64,000 nucleotides of DNA from Symsagittifera roscoffensis (Eukaryota > Xenacoelomorpha > Acoela > Convolutidae): contig NC_087065.1 in the NCBI RefSeq assembly GCF_963678635.1, positions 71,621,345 through 71,685,344 on the forward strand, in the 5' to 3' direction. The notes under the pieces are model-generated. The model did not search any database. It saw nothing but the letters and a program-made list of their open reading frames with translations, and was not told where the DNA came from. Positions 21,465-31,324 of this stretch are shown here, one piece after another; position 1 is the first letter of the stretch; each line of letters begins with the position of its first letter. Made by a program: the position numbers and the translations under genes.

Positions 21465-24400
21465 GACCCTATGACAAAACGAATGGTGAAATAACCAGAG
21501 TGCCTCGTCTCACTGCAGCATACCACAAGGTGAGAGAAGAAACGAAGGACTGGGGCGATTACAAGAAGCTACCGGAGGCAATCCCTGAATTCCCTATAAT
21601 AAGAAGGATGTTGCTCGGAGCAGTCTCCGTGGTACAAATTCCTAGGTTGAGAGCATTCGAAACCAATGAAAGGAGAATAGGGAATTTTATGGGAACGATG
21701 GATCCATACTTCGTAGGGAGAAATGCCGCCGTGTTACAGTACACACGATTTGCATACACGGATCAAGCGACGAGAAGGCGAATAAGCAACGCCGCTACTC
21801 CCAAGCCTGGAAGATTTGATGAGGAATGGAAGGAATTAGGCTTAGCTCCGATGAGAATGAGAGGCAGGACAGAATTGCCTGAAGCCTCATTAATCCTGAC
21901 CAGTGTGAAAAAGGAGATGAAAGTGGGAGGAATATTGCAGACGAGAACCTTCCTAGCACCCTTCGGCTGTGAAGAAATCAAAGTGGTCCATGGAGAAGAG
22001 GAAGACAAATCAGCCGGTACATTGCTCATACCGAGATTCCAGGAAGAAGCCGACAATGACGAACAAGGACCATTGAACTCGAACAAGGATAAGTCAGAGG
22101 GAGATGACGGACAGGGTGGAAGCTGTCAAACCAAAGAACCCATGCAACAAGATCAAGCTGGTGGGGAAGACGACAGGGCATCGACAAGAGGAACATCCAG
22201 CCTGGATTTCAATATCTTCAGCGATCTCGAAAATAATGCAGACACGTTGGAAACGACTGAGCCAGCGGATGAAGGCATCTCGACACTGGAGCCTCCGTCA
22301 GCCTTTATTGAAATGAAACGGAATTTGCCGGAGAGCAGCTCTCCTGGCAATTCAAGAAATAACGACCAGAGAATCCTCAAGGAATCACCTCGGAGGAGAA
22401 GAATAGAGGCCTCAGCCAGAGTACTTTTCTTGGGAACGCTGCCCGAAGAGGAATGGGAAGTACATCACCGAGACCACGAGAGTAGGACGGGATGTAAGCT
22501 GGACAGAGTGGCGTTTATGGAAGAAGTCTGGACCGTGATTCAGAGCTATGGGACCCAGTCCATCCTCAAAACAGGTCTCAATCAACCCTTGATGAGAGAA
22601 GTACTTTACAAGCTTGATGAGTGTGAAGGGAGACTGAGTGAGTTGTTGATCGACTCAGCCACTGATGAGAGTGAAGCGAACTCTCCCATCAAGATGACAC
22701 CGCAGGACGATGAAGGAGAGGTGGTGTATCTGTCAAGAACCAGGAGAGGGACGATGCGATCGAAAATGGTGATTGATAAAATCAATGCGATGAAAATGAA
22801 GTTAGGCAGCAGAGTGATGCCGAGGAGAATTGGGAAGACTAAAGTTGATTCAGAAATATCGATGAAAGCTGGTAGCTCAGCGAAAAGAAAACGAGTCGAG
22901 GAGGTCATGTATTTGGGACAAGGTGATTATCAATTGTCTGGCACAGATAGAATATTAACTGATATAGCGATGGTGCCACCCATTCTCATGGCGGGGATAA
23001 AGTCAACCGGTTATAAATCCAAAAGGAGTGACCGCACTCTGACTGGAGCAACCTTAGAAATGGAAATACTCAGCCAATATGGAAAGATCAAAATGAAAGA
23101 CTTCAAGCCATCTCCCATGAATCATGGAAAGGGAAGTGTTGCAGGACAACTAACACCAGTGGAATACAACCGACTAACCGTGTCGGAGACAGTGTCGATA
23201 GATGAACCCACCGGTGGATACATGGAGATGTTGGAATACCGAAACTCGGCTAGAGGGTATGTGATGGCCCTGGAAGACGAAAAAGCTATCGAGGGTTATC
23301 TGGAAATGATGTTGCGAGGCACCACCCTCAAGCAGAAGGCGTATGGAACTTTGGCGTCGTCTGACGTAGAGGCGGAAACGATCGAGCAGTTAGTGAGCCT
23401 TCCATGGAAAGCAGTAGTGTTGAGGTATTTAGAGGAAGAAATGAGGACTACGCCAAGAATAAATGCTCTCGTGGCAGTACCTTACGTAAGGACAGAGTTA
23501 CAACTCAGATTCGCCTGGTGCATGATGGGACTGACTCGCGAAGAATATGATTCAGAAGAAAGGAAGAGATCAAAGGAGGAAAACGTTTTCCTTATGACGA
23601 ATCTGAGGGATCTGATAGTCCAGGAGGGAGCAGCAGTAGCGTGTGCGAAGCGGAGAGACGCTCTCTGTTTCATTCGATTCCTGATAGAGCAGATTTCAGT
23701 ACCTGCACTAAACACTTGTGTTAAAATGTTGAGGGAAGGCGATGAGCGAACGAAAGCCTTGTTCTTGCTAGCAATGCTGGATATGCAGCAAAGTAAACCA
23801 ATGAGGGTGAACATGAAAAAACCTGAGGAGTTGGAACCCATGAAAAAGATAGACGAGATCAGGAGATTCTCAAACAAAGAGCTGAGACTCACTAAAGAAT
23901 CTATGGGAGCATTGCCGAAATCCAGTGAATACTGTGGACCGATCAATAAGAAGTCATATAGCTACGTATCCGGGATTATAGGGATAGCGTACAATCCTTT
24001 CCTGAGTGAAGACATTCGCGATTGCTTCTTTGATTATGAGCAGGCGGTTTTACTAAGATTCTGGACGTCCAGAATTGTAACGATTAAGAGCGTTAACAAT
24101 ACACAGGCCAAATTGGGACTGGTCTTGGAAGAAGAGGTGACTGCACCTTCAGTACCAAAATCCGACAAAAGAGTGGAGTTTGGGTTGGGATTCTCAGATG
24201 AATTACTGAGAACGAGCTTGATGGCAGTGTGGGAGTTGATGAGGCCATCATGGTGTCCTAGTCCCAACGCTGACTCAATATTACGGGCGACACAAGACGT
24301 ACAGAGTGAACTGAATGCAGACTGTAACCTGCGTGACCTCAACATCATATATAATGTGATGATAACAGCCTCTAAGAGCAACGGAGAAGATAAAATAGAG

Positions 24401-25996
24401 TTGCCTGGCTGGGGACCAGAAGACTGGGTCAAACCTGGTAGCTGTCTGGCGGAAGTCTGTGGACTGGAGGGTCATGTTTGTGGAGGTCTGGACTGTGTGA
24501 AAACCCTGGAGAAACAACACAAGCAATTGACAGTATTGTTTGGAAATGTGGTGATGAAAGCAAGAACGGAGACGGAACTGATAGCAGATTGCCATGGAGG
24601 AACCGATGTGAATCTAGTGACTGCACTAGGATTCTACAGCATGTTTGGTTCTTTAGAGTCACTATTGAATCTAGAACAGAAACATGAGATGGTCACAGCC
24701 ATCAGCGTAGAAGTATTTCCAGGAGTTCTGCAGACTGAGCAGAAGTATATAGGAAAATGGAGGGAAGCAATCGAAACGGAGATGAACATCAGACACAGCG
24801 AAACTTACTGTAGACCATCAGGAGCACGATATTTGGTGGGTTCAACGTTGGCTCCAATGTGCAAGAGCAGATATCCTGTGCATTTCGTGGCTGTGGACGT
24901 GAAAAGTACAAGAACGATCGTGGATCAAGCCTTCTCAGTGCCGAAGTGTGTGAGATTGGCGAGAATGTCTGAAAAGTCTTACGAGTTACTATGTAAGATG
25001 TTCTCAGCAATTCCAGAGAGAACCAAAGAAGAGTTGGAGTCAATACTAGGAAAGAAGTTCATGGGATATGTGAGCGGGAACTTCAGTGACTTCGAAAAAC
25101 AGAAACAGAGAGGATCAACTGTCACAGATTACAATGCAGTAGATGAGAATGATGAAATCCACAGAGTGATGATGGAAGTGGAACCATTGCTGGAAGCTTC
25201 GGGAAAACGTAATTGGAGGAGCATCATGTTGACACATGACGAGTTTCCTTGCCACTGCTTGCTGCAGACCTGGTGGTATCCCAAGCGTAGTAATCTGATG
25301 TTGATCTGGGACTCCGGAGAGCTGCTCTCCATGGGTTTACCAGATTCATCACAGCCCGTAACAATAGTGATAGTGGGAGTTATGATGGCGATACGATGGC
25401 TGGAAGCTCATGTGAGAGAAAATAATAGACAGGAGGCGCCGACGAGAGAACAATTGCGGAAATTAGATTGTCTAAAAGATTTAGATCTTTTTGAGACAAT
25501 GTGCAAAGTTCTAAACATTCCGATGGAAGTGAAGAAGATATGGGCGAGAAAACGATTGATGCCATGGTTTAGAGCCAACATGACTGCATGGTTGTACGAG
25601 TATGCGAAAAAGCATATGTCGAAGCACGGCAGGGTGTACAGTGAATATCAGCTGGACATTGGGGCAGGAGCTTTCAAGCGAGCTCTCGTGACTCATCGGA
25701 ATGCAGTGACCACCGCCGTGAAAAGAATTTCCAGGACGAGTGAGCGTGGTGGAAATGAAAAGGCAGAGATGCTGAAAGAAGATTTGGAGAGAAACGTGAC
25801 GTTGTGTCTCCACAACAGTTTCTGCAGAAACAGAGAATCCAACGTGGATCCCCTACCTTGCTGTAAGCAGATGGTAGAAGAGCAGAAGTGTTGGAGGACG
25901 GCTTCCAACAGCGTCAGGATAGCCAATGATGTGCTACAAGACACGGAAACCGAAAGTGCGGAGTCAGTATCACAGGAGGAAGAAATGGAACATTGA
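21440..25996 (+). CDS. Accessory ORF B, copy 1: 1518-codon protein of unknown function
   Basis: The frame is open from 21410 to 25996 with GTG at 21440 and the first ATG only at 21608. No family recognised. Regions: N-terminal part with FPKLWNLRP (residues 2-10); charged, low-complexity middle (~200-620); conserved C-terminal half with VAVPYVRTELQLRFAWC (~680), GIAYNPFL (~845), RPSWCP (~935), a Cys/His cluster C-x4-C-x4-H-x-C-x4-C (~1000-1018), AFSVPKCVRLARMS (~1163), PLLEASG plus PCHCL (~1250-1275), GAFKRALVTHRNAVTT (~1410) and LHNSFCRNRES (~1456). No signal peptide or membrane anchor seen. The same blocks in the same order occur in copy C. ATG 21414 aligns with a start ATG of copy C but is out of frame here, suggesting a small indel. 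Confidence 0.75.
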   Translation: MFPKLWNLRPYDKTNGEITRVPRLTAAYHKVREETKDWGDYKKLPEAIPEFPIIRRMLLGAVSVVQIPRLRAFETNERRIGNFMGTMDPYFVGRNAAVLQYTRFAYTDQATRRRISNAATPKPGRFDEEWKELGLAPMRMRGRTELPEASLILTSVKKEMKVGGILQTRTFLAPFGCEEIKVVHGEEEDKSAGTLLIPRFQEEADNDEQGPLNSNKDKSEGDDGQGGSCQTKEPMQQDQAGGEDDRASTRGTSSLDFNIFSDLENNADTLETTEPADEGISTLEPPSAFIEMKRNLPESSSPGNSRNNDQRILKESPRRRRIEASARVLFLGTLPEEEWEVHHRDHESRTGCKLDRVAFMEEVWTVIQSYGTQSILKTGLNQPLMREVLYKLDECEGRLSELLIDSATDESEANSPIKMTPQDDEGEVVYLSRTRRGTMRSKMVIDKINAMKMKLGSRVMPRRIGKTKVDSEISMKAGSSAKRKRVEEVMYLGQGDYQLSGTDRILTDIAMVPPILMAGIKSTGYKSKRSDRTLTGATLEMEILSQYGKIKMKDFKPSPMNHGKGSVAGQLTPVEYNRLTVSETVSIDEPTGGYMEMLEYRNSARGYVMALEDEKAIEGYLEMMLRGTTLKQKAYGTLASSDVEAETIEQLVSLPWKAVVLRYLEEEMRTTPRINALVAVPYVRTELQLRFAWCMMGLTREEYDSEERKRSKEENVFLMTNLRDLIVQEGAAVACAKRRDALCFIRFLIEQISVPALNTCVKMLREGDERTKALFLLAMLDMQQSKPMRVNMKKPEELEPMKKIDEIRRFSNKELRLTKESMGALPKSSEYCGPINKKSYSYVSGIIGIAYNPFLSEDIRDCFFDYEQAVLLRFWTSRIVTIKSVNNTQAKLGLVLEEEVTAPSVPKSDKRVEFGLGFSDELLRTSLMAVWELMRPSWCPSPNADSILRATQDVQSELNADCNLRDLNIIYNVMITASKSNGEDKIELPGWGPEDWVKPGSCLAEVCGLEGHVCGGLDCVKTLEKQHKQLTVLFGNVVMKARTETELIADCHGGTDVNLVTALGFYSMFGSLESLLNLEQKHEMVTAISVEVFPGVLQTEQKYIGKWREAIETEMNIRHSETYCRPSGARYLVGSTLAPMCKSRYPVHFVAVDVKSTRTIVDQAFSVPKCVRLARMSEKSYELLCKMFSAIPERTKEELESILGKKFMGYVSGNFSDFEKQKQRGSTVTDYNAVDENDEIHRVMMEVEPLLEASGKRNWRSIMLTHDEFPCHCLLQTWWYPKRSNLMLIWDSGELLSMGLPDSSQPVTIVIVGVMMAIRWLEAHVRENNRQEAPTREQLRKLDCLKDLDLFETMCKVLNIPMEVKKIWARKRLMPWFRANMTAWLYEYAKKHMSKHGRVYSEYQLDIGAGAFKRALVTHRNAVTTAVKRISRTSERGGNEKAEMLKEDLERNVTLCLHNSFCRNRESNVDPLPCCKQMVEEQKCWRTASNSVRIANDVLQDTETESAESVSQEEEMEH

Positions 25997-26804
25997 TGAA
26001 TGGTCGAGAAAACAAGAGGCAACAAGAAAGAAAATTAGTAGAATTTAGAAGTTTTAGAACTTCTAAACGACGAAAAAGAAGAGAACAAAGGAGTGATGAA
26101 GGAAACTTAAAACTCAGAATTGTTTTATGTGTGTGAAAAACTCAAGTGAGAAACCAAGCAACCAAGTTGTAATTGAAAACTGAAACATTTAGTTGAGTTT
26201 TGAAATTGTTGCATTTATAAATTTGCATTTTGATTTTAGTTGAAGTGGCTTTAGAGACACTCACTTATTATTTATTTAGAAAGGCTTAAGGGAAGAGTAT
26301 ATTTAAATATTCCAGCATGCATGATTGTTTTTAATCACTTAGGAAGACTGATCACTTTGTGGTGACGTGAAAGGCTTGAGTAATCTCTCGAAGAGGGAGA
26401 TTGTTTCATTGTTATTTCTAACCATAGAGTTTCTTAGTTTTAATATTCAGGACAATCACAAGCAAGATTTCCGAAGGGAAGGAGCATAGTAGGATAATTT
26501 TAGCTTGTTGGTTGGCAGGACTGTCCTGCAAGCCAACACCTTTTAAATCCAAGAGAAAAAGTTTTAATCGGGACATTGACATTGGAAGTCAGAAAATATG
26601 TTTTATCTTAAGTCATATCCTCAATTTGCAGATTAATGAAAGAATTTGAAGGCTATAGTGATGTAGTATGATGCCATTTATATTCTGCAGTGAGTCGATG
26701 TGACGTGGATAAAAGTAATTTCGAGCATTTTGTAAATTCTGTTCGATGACACTGTATCTATTTTAGGAACATTGCGTGATTCAATGAGGACATTGACCGG
26801 ACTG
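25997..26804 (+). other. 3' untranslated stretch of copy 1
   Basis: AT-rich, no coding. Its inverted, partly deleted counterpart in copy 2 is 28193-28779. I see no other structure. Confidence 0.5.
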
Positions 26805-26815
26805 TCCGGGGAGTA
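26805..26815 (+). promoter_or_regulatory. Polypurine tract of copy 1
   Basis: TCCGGGGAGTA directly before the LTR start TGTGACATTCG; identical to that of copies 2 and C. Confidence 0.75.
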
Positions 26816-27248
26816 TGTGACATTCGACCGGAATGGACAAAATGCAATCTCTGCAGACTTCGAAATTTTAGCAGTGAACCTTCCGAGTTAATGATTTTGA
26901 AGGATTAACGACGTTATTCGGATGATTAGCAGAACGGTGAAGGTCAAGATATTCCCGTATTTTAAAATTTTAAATTTTCGAAGTGATGACGTAACATTTC
27001 TGAGAAATGCTGAGACGGCCATTTTGACAGAAAACGAGAGAGAAGACACAACAACATTAGTTGCGCTGACGAGAACAACTTTATCTGTGATTGCGAACAG
27101 AACGAAAATCGAAATTAAAGAAAACGACAACGAATTACAGAGAACGTTCCAAGTTGCAACTATTGTGCTGCTACAATAGTTGCAAGGCCGTTGCAAACAA
27201 CGGTGAAGGGTGAAAACCAGCCTTCCGTGTTATCGTGAAGTCGAACTT
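26816..27248 (+). repeat. 3' LTR of copy 1, first part
   Basis: The first 433 bases of the LTR, homologous (inverted) to 28181 down to ~27760 in copy 2. It stops at ...TCGAACTT, where copy 2 begins, and continues at 44363. It is clearly more diverged from the LTRs of copy 2 than those are from each other. Confidence 0.9.
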
Positions 27249-28181
27249 TGTAACATTCGCCCGGAAGATACATATCGACGGATAACAAAACTAAGTCTTA
27301 AGACGACTGGCTAGCGTCTAAACAGAGCTTTGCATGTTTTTCACCGTCTCTACCAAGCCAGTACTTTTCGGTGGTCTTTTCTAACATCGGGTCGACAAAA
27401 ACGTTACTGTTCTCCGGCTTCGACCAGAACGCTCAAATTAACTGAATTACATGCAAAAATAGTGAGCTCATGGCTGGGTCTCAGTATCCCCAGACCACGA
27501 GGTCACTCCTAAAAACAGGGCTACCACTTATTATATTACTATTGTTTTTGTTCAGTAGATAAAAATCATCATCTCCATCGAAGATGGATCAACCCTTTCC
27601 CCCCAACTCTTAGCACCTCATCCTTGTCAAAACTAATCCAAATATCAATTGAATTCAAGTCAGGACATGACAGGATGCTAAAAGTTCATACGAGTCAATA
27701 AAAGTTTTCCGTCCCGAGACCCTTCCGGATTCTTGAATCCGGTGAATCAAGCTCCTTAAGTTCGATTTCACGACAACACGGAAGGCTGGTTTCTTACCCT
27801 TCACCGTTGTTCGCAACGGCCTTGCAACTATTGTAGCAGCACAATAGTTGCAACTCGGAACGTTCTCTGCAATCTGCTGCTGTTTTTCTTCAATTTCGAC
27901 TTCTTCAATTTCGATAAAGTTGTTCTCGTCAGCGCAACTAATGTTGTTGTGTTTTTTCTCTCGTTTCTTGTTAAAATGGCCGTTTCAGCACTTCTCAGAA
28001 ATGTGACGTCATCATTCGAATTTTTGAAATTTTAAAATACTAGAATATTCCAGCCTTCACCGTTTGGCTAAACGTTCCAATAACGCCCTTAGTTCTTAAA
28101 AACCATCAATCCGGAAGGCTTACTGCTAAAATTCCGAATTCTGCAGAGATTGCATTTTTGACATTCTGGTCGAATGTCACA
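27249..28181 (-). repeat. 3' LTR of copy 2
   Basis: 933 bp; matches 43429-44362 along its length. Small ORFs seen in it are not conserved as proteins. Contains the palindromic element GGATTCTTGAATCC near 27730 and several CCGGAAGG/CCTTCCGG motifs like those of the leader. Confidence 0.93.
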
Positions 28182-28192
28182 TACTCCCCGGA
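28182..28192 (-). promoter_or_regulatory. Polypurine tract of copy 2
   Basis: On the minus strand TCCGGGGAGTA precedes the 3' LTR start TGTGACATTCG. Confidence 0.75.
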
Positions 28193-28746
28193 CAGTCCGG
28201 TCAATGTCCTCATTGAATCGCGCAATGTTCTAAATGGACAGAATTTACAAAATGTTCGGTTCATCATTTTCTTTAATTTGTTCGGTTCATCAAACAGAAT
28301 TTACAAAATGCACGAAATTACTTTTATCTACGTCAAATCGACTCACTGCAGAATATAAATGGCATCATACTACATCACTATAGCCTTCAAATTCCTTCAT
28401 TAATCTGCACATTGAGGATATGACTTAAGATAAAACATTTTTTCTGACTTCCAGTGTCAATGTCCCGATTAGAACTTTTTCTCCTAGATTTAAAAGGTGT
28501 TGGCTTGCAGGACAGTCCTGCCAACCAACAAGCTAAAATCACCCTACTATGCTTCTTCCCTTCGGAAATCTTGTTTGTTATTGTCCTGAATATTAAAACT
28601 AAGAAACTTTGTGGTTAGAAAGAACAATGAAACAATCTCCCTCTTCGAGAGATTACTCAAGCCTTCCACGTCACCACAAAGTGATCAGTCTTCCTAAGTG
28701 ATTAAAAACAATCATGCAGGCTGGAATATTTAAATATACTCTTCCC
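28193..28746 (-). other. 3' untranslated stretch of copy 2
   Basis: Inverted counterpart of 26258-26804, with a small local duplication around 28255-28300 (TTCATCA and AGAATTTACAAAATG repeated). No gene. Confidence 0.6.
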
Positions 28747-30600
28747 TTAAGCCTTTCTAAATAAATAATAAGTGAGTGTCTCGTAAGACTTTTCAGACAT
28801 TCTCGCCAATCTCACACACTTCGGCACTGAGAAGGCTTGATCCACAATCGTTCTTGTACTCTTCACGTCCACAGCTACGAAATGTACAGGATACCTGCTC
28901 TTGCACATTGGAGCCAACGTTGAACCCACCAAATATCGTGCTCCTGGTGGTCTACAATAAGTTTCGCTGTGTCTGATGTTCATCTCTGTTTCGATTGCTT
29001 CCCTCCATTTTCCCAGATATTTCTGCTCAGTCTGCAGAACTCCTGGAAATATTTCTACGCTGATGGCTGTGACCATCTCATGTTTCTGTTCTAGATTCAA
29101 TAGTGACTCTCTTGAACCAAACATGCTGTAAAATCCTAGTGCAGTCACTAGATTCACATCGGTTCCTCCATGGCAATCTGCTATCAGTTCCGTTTCAGTT
29201 CTTGCTTTCATCACTACATTTCCAAACAATACTGTCAATTGCTTGTGTTGTTTCTCCAGGGTTTTCACACAGTCTAGACCTCCACAAACATGACCCTCCA
29301 GTCCACAGACTTCCGCCAGACAGCTACCAGGTTTGACCCAGTCTTCTGGTCCCCAGCCAGGCAACTCTACTTTATCTTCTCCGTTGCTCTTAGAGGCTGT
29401 TATCATCACATTATATATGATGTTGAGGTCACGCAGGTTACAGTCTGCATTCAGTTCCCTCCGTACGTCTTGTGTCGCCCGTAATATTGAGTCAGCGTTA
29501 GGACTAGGACACCATGATGGCCTCATCAATTCCCACACTGCCATCAAGCTCGTTCTCAGTAATTCATCTGAGAATCCCAACCCAAACTCCACTCTCTTGT
29601 CGGATTTTGGTACTGAAGGTGCAGTCACCTCTTCTTCCAAGACCAATCCCAACTTGGCCTGTGGATTGTTAACGTTCTTAATCGTTACAATTCTGGACGT
29701 CCAGAATCTTAGTAACACCGCCTGATCATAATCAAAGAAGCAATCACGTATGTCTTCACTCAGGAAAGGATTGTACGCTATCCCTATGATCCCGGATACG
29801 TAGCTATATGACTTCTTCTTGATCGGTCCACAGTATTCACTGGATTTCGGCAATGCTCCCATAGATTCTTTAGTGAGTCTCAACTCCTTGTTTGAGAATC
29901 TCCTGATCTCGTCTATCTTTTTCATGGGTTCCAATTCTTCAGGTTATTTCATGTTCACCCTCATCGGTTTACTTTGCTGCATATCCAGCATTGCTAGTAA
30001 GAACATGGCTTTCGTTCGCTCATCGCCTTCCCTCAACATTTTAACACAAGTGCTTAATGCAGGTACTGAAATCTGCTCTATCAGGAATCGAATGAAACAG
30101 AGAGCGTCTCTCCGCTTTGCACACGCTACTGCTGCTCCCTCCTGGACTATCAGATCCCTCAGATTCGTCATAAGGAAAACTTTTTCCTCCTTTGATCTCT
30201 TCCTTTCTTCTGAATCATATTCTTCGCGAGTCAGTCCCATCATGCACCAGGCGAACCTGAGTTGTAACTCTGTCCTTACGTAAGGTACTGCCACGAGAGC
30301 ATGTATCCTTGGCGTAGTCCTCATTTCTTCTTCGAAATACCTCAACACTACTGCTTTCCATGGAAGGCTCACTAACTGCTCGATCGTTTCCGCCTCTACG
30401 TCAGACGACGCCAAAGTTCCATACGCCTTCTGCTTGAGGGTGGTGCCTTGCAACATCATTTCCAGATAACCCTCCATGGCTTTTTCGTCTTCCAGGGCCA
30501 TTACATACCCTCTAGCCGAGTTCCGGCATTCCAACATCTCCATGTATCCTCCAGTGGGTTCATCTATCGATCGCATCGTTCCTCTCCTGGTCCTTGACAT
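28747..30600 (-). pseudogene. ORF B remnant of copy 2
   Basis: Two pieces (30600-29944 and 29934-28747) nearly identical to ORF B of copy 1. An AAA to TAA change at about 29944-29946 splits them. Compared with copy 1 three stretches are missing: ORF A plus the first ~430 codons of B (junction near 30600), ~0.44 kb (junction near 30570) and the last ~340 codons plus part of the 3' UTR (junction near 28781). The module cannot make a full protein A or B here. Confidence 0.85.
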
Positions 30601-30871
30601 ATATCGTTAAAATTTGCTTAAAACAGTTCAGATAAAAAGATATTTATCCTAAAATTTATTAAAATCAATTGGTTTCTAAAATTTTGGAATTCGACCTAAG
30701 ATTGGACAGTCCAAACTTTGGATCTATTCCCAAGATCGTCATCTAGTTGTTCATGGTCACTAACCCCTACTTACCCATGATCTTAATAACCTAACACATA
30801 ACATAACATCACACACATATCACATATTACATGCAACTTGGTCTTTGGCCTAACACTCTTTCGCACATCAC

Positions 30872-31324
30872 TCAGCCTATACTTAAGTAATATTTCTTAT
30901 GTAGATATACTTGTATGTTCGTATCAGAGAATATCACGTGTACAAGCGCGTACAATTCCCGAGGATGCAGTCTTCCTCTATTTGGATCGTACACTGGAAG
31001 CGAGAGCTCCTTCACGTCCATTTCCACAAGGAAGTCCCTCAGCCTCGTCAAAGACAAGACTAGGTTTTCTGGGTCCACGTGCTGCTTCTCTGTCGCCCTC
31101 GTTACCAAGAAGCATAAGTACTTTCCCGGTATCTGCGACACCGCCGGAGGTAAGGCTGCTACGCCCCCTATCCCTGGTCTTTGCTTCCAAAGGAATTCCA
31201 CGTTTTTGTATTCTCTCTTAAAGTCTGCCGCTAACGCTGTCCTAAAACTCATGTCTGCGGTGATTGTTATCGCACATGTTCTGTTTGTGAGTATGAAATC
31301 ACTGTCTGTTACTTGAATATTCAT
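30872..31324 (-). CDS. Macrodomain-like protein after integrase, copy 2
   Basis: 150 residues from the ATG at 31324-31322, overlapping the integrase ORF end (31299) by 26 bases in the +1 frame. It is almost identical to the ORF of copy 1; substitutions seen are Ala55 to Val and Val61 to Ala. The same class of fold, with the same departures from the usual ADP-ribose loops, is therefore a property of the element and not of one decayed copy. The 271 bases to its left hold no gene and correspond to the gap before ORF A. Confidence 0.7.
   Translation of the reverse strand: MNIQVTDSDFILTNRTCAITITADMSFRTALAADFKREYKNVEFLWKQRPGIGGVAALPPAVSQIPGKYLCFLVTRATEKQHVDPENLVLSLTRLRDFLVEMDVKELSLPVYDPNRGRLHPRELYALVHVIFSDTNIQVYLHKKYYLSIG

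Noticed and set aside
20523-25996. ORFs A and B as a retroviral envelope
   Set aside because: No signal peptide, membrane anchor, furin-like site or fusion-peptide pattern could be identified, and B is far longer than known env proteins. Left as unknown.
29333-30283. Plus-strand ORFs of 130 and 154 codons in copy 2
   Set aside because: Antisense shadows of ORF B; the same shadows occur opposite 23482-24432.
30595-30605. The first deletion of copy 2 as a spliced-out intron (AAG/GTGAAC...CAAG)
   Set aside because: Donor looks good, but the acceptor has no pyrimidine tract, and the other two deletions do not fit GT-AG; template jumping explains all three. Not fully excluded.
30915-31316. 133-codon ORF opposite the macrodomain gene, also present opposite 19791-20243
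   Set aside because: It exists in both copies only because they are nearly identical; it is a shadow of the macrodomain frame.
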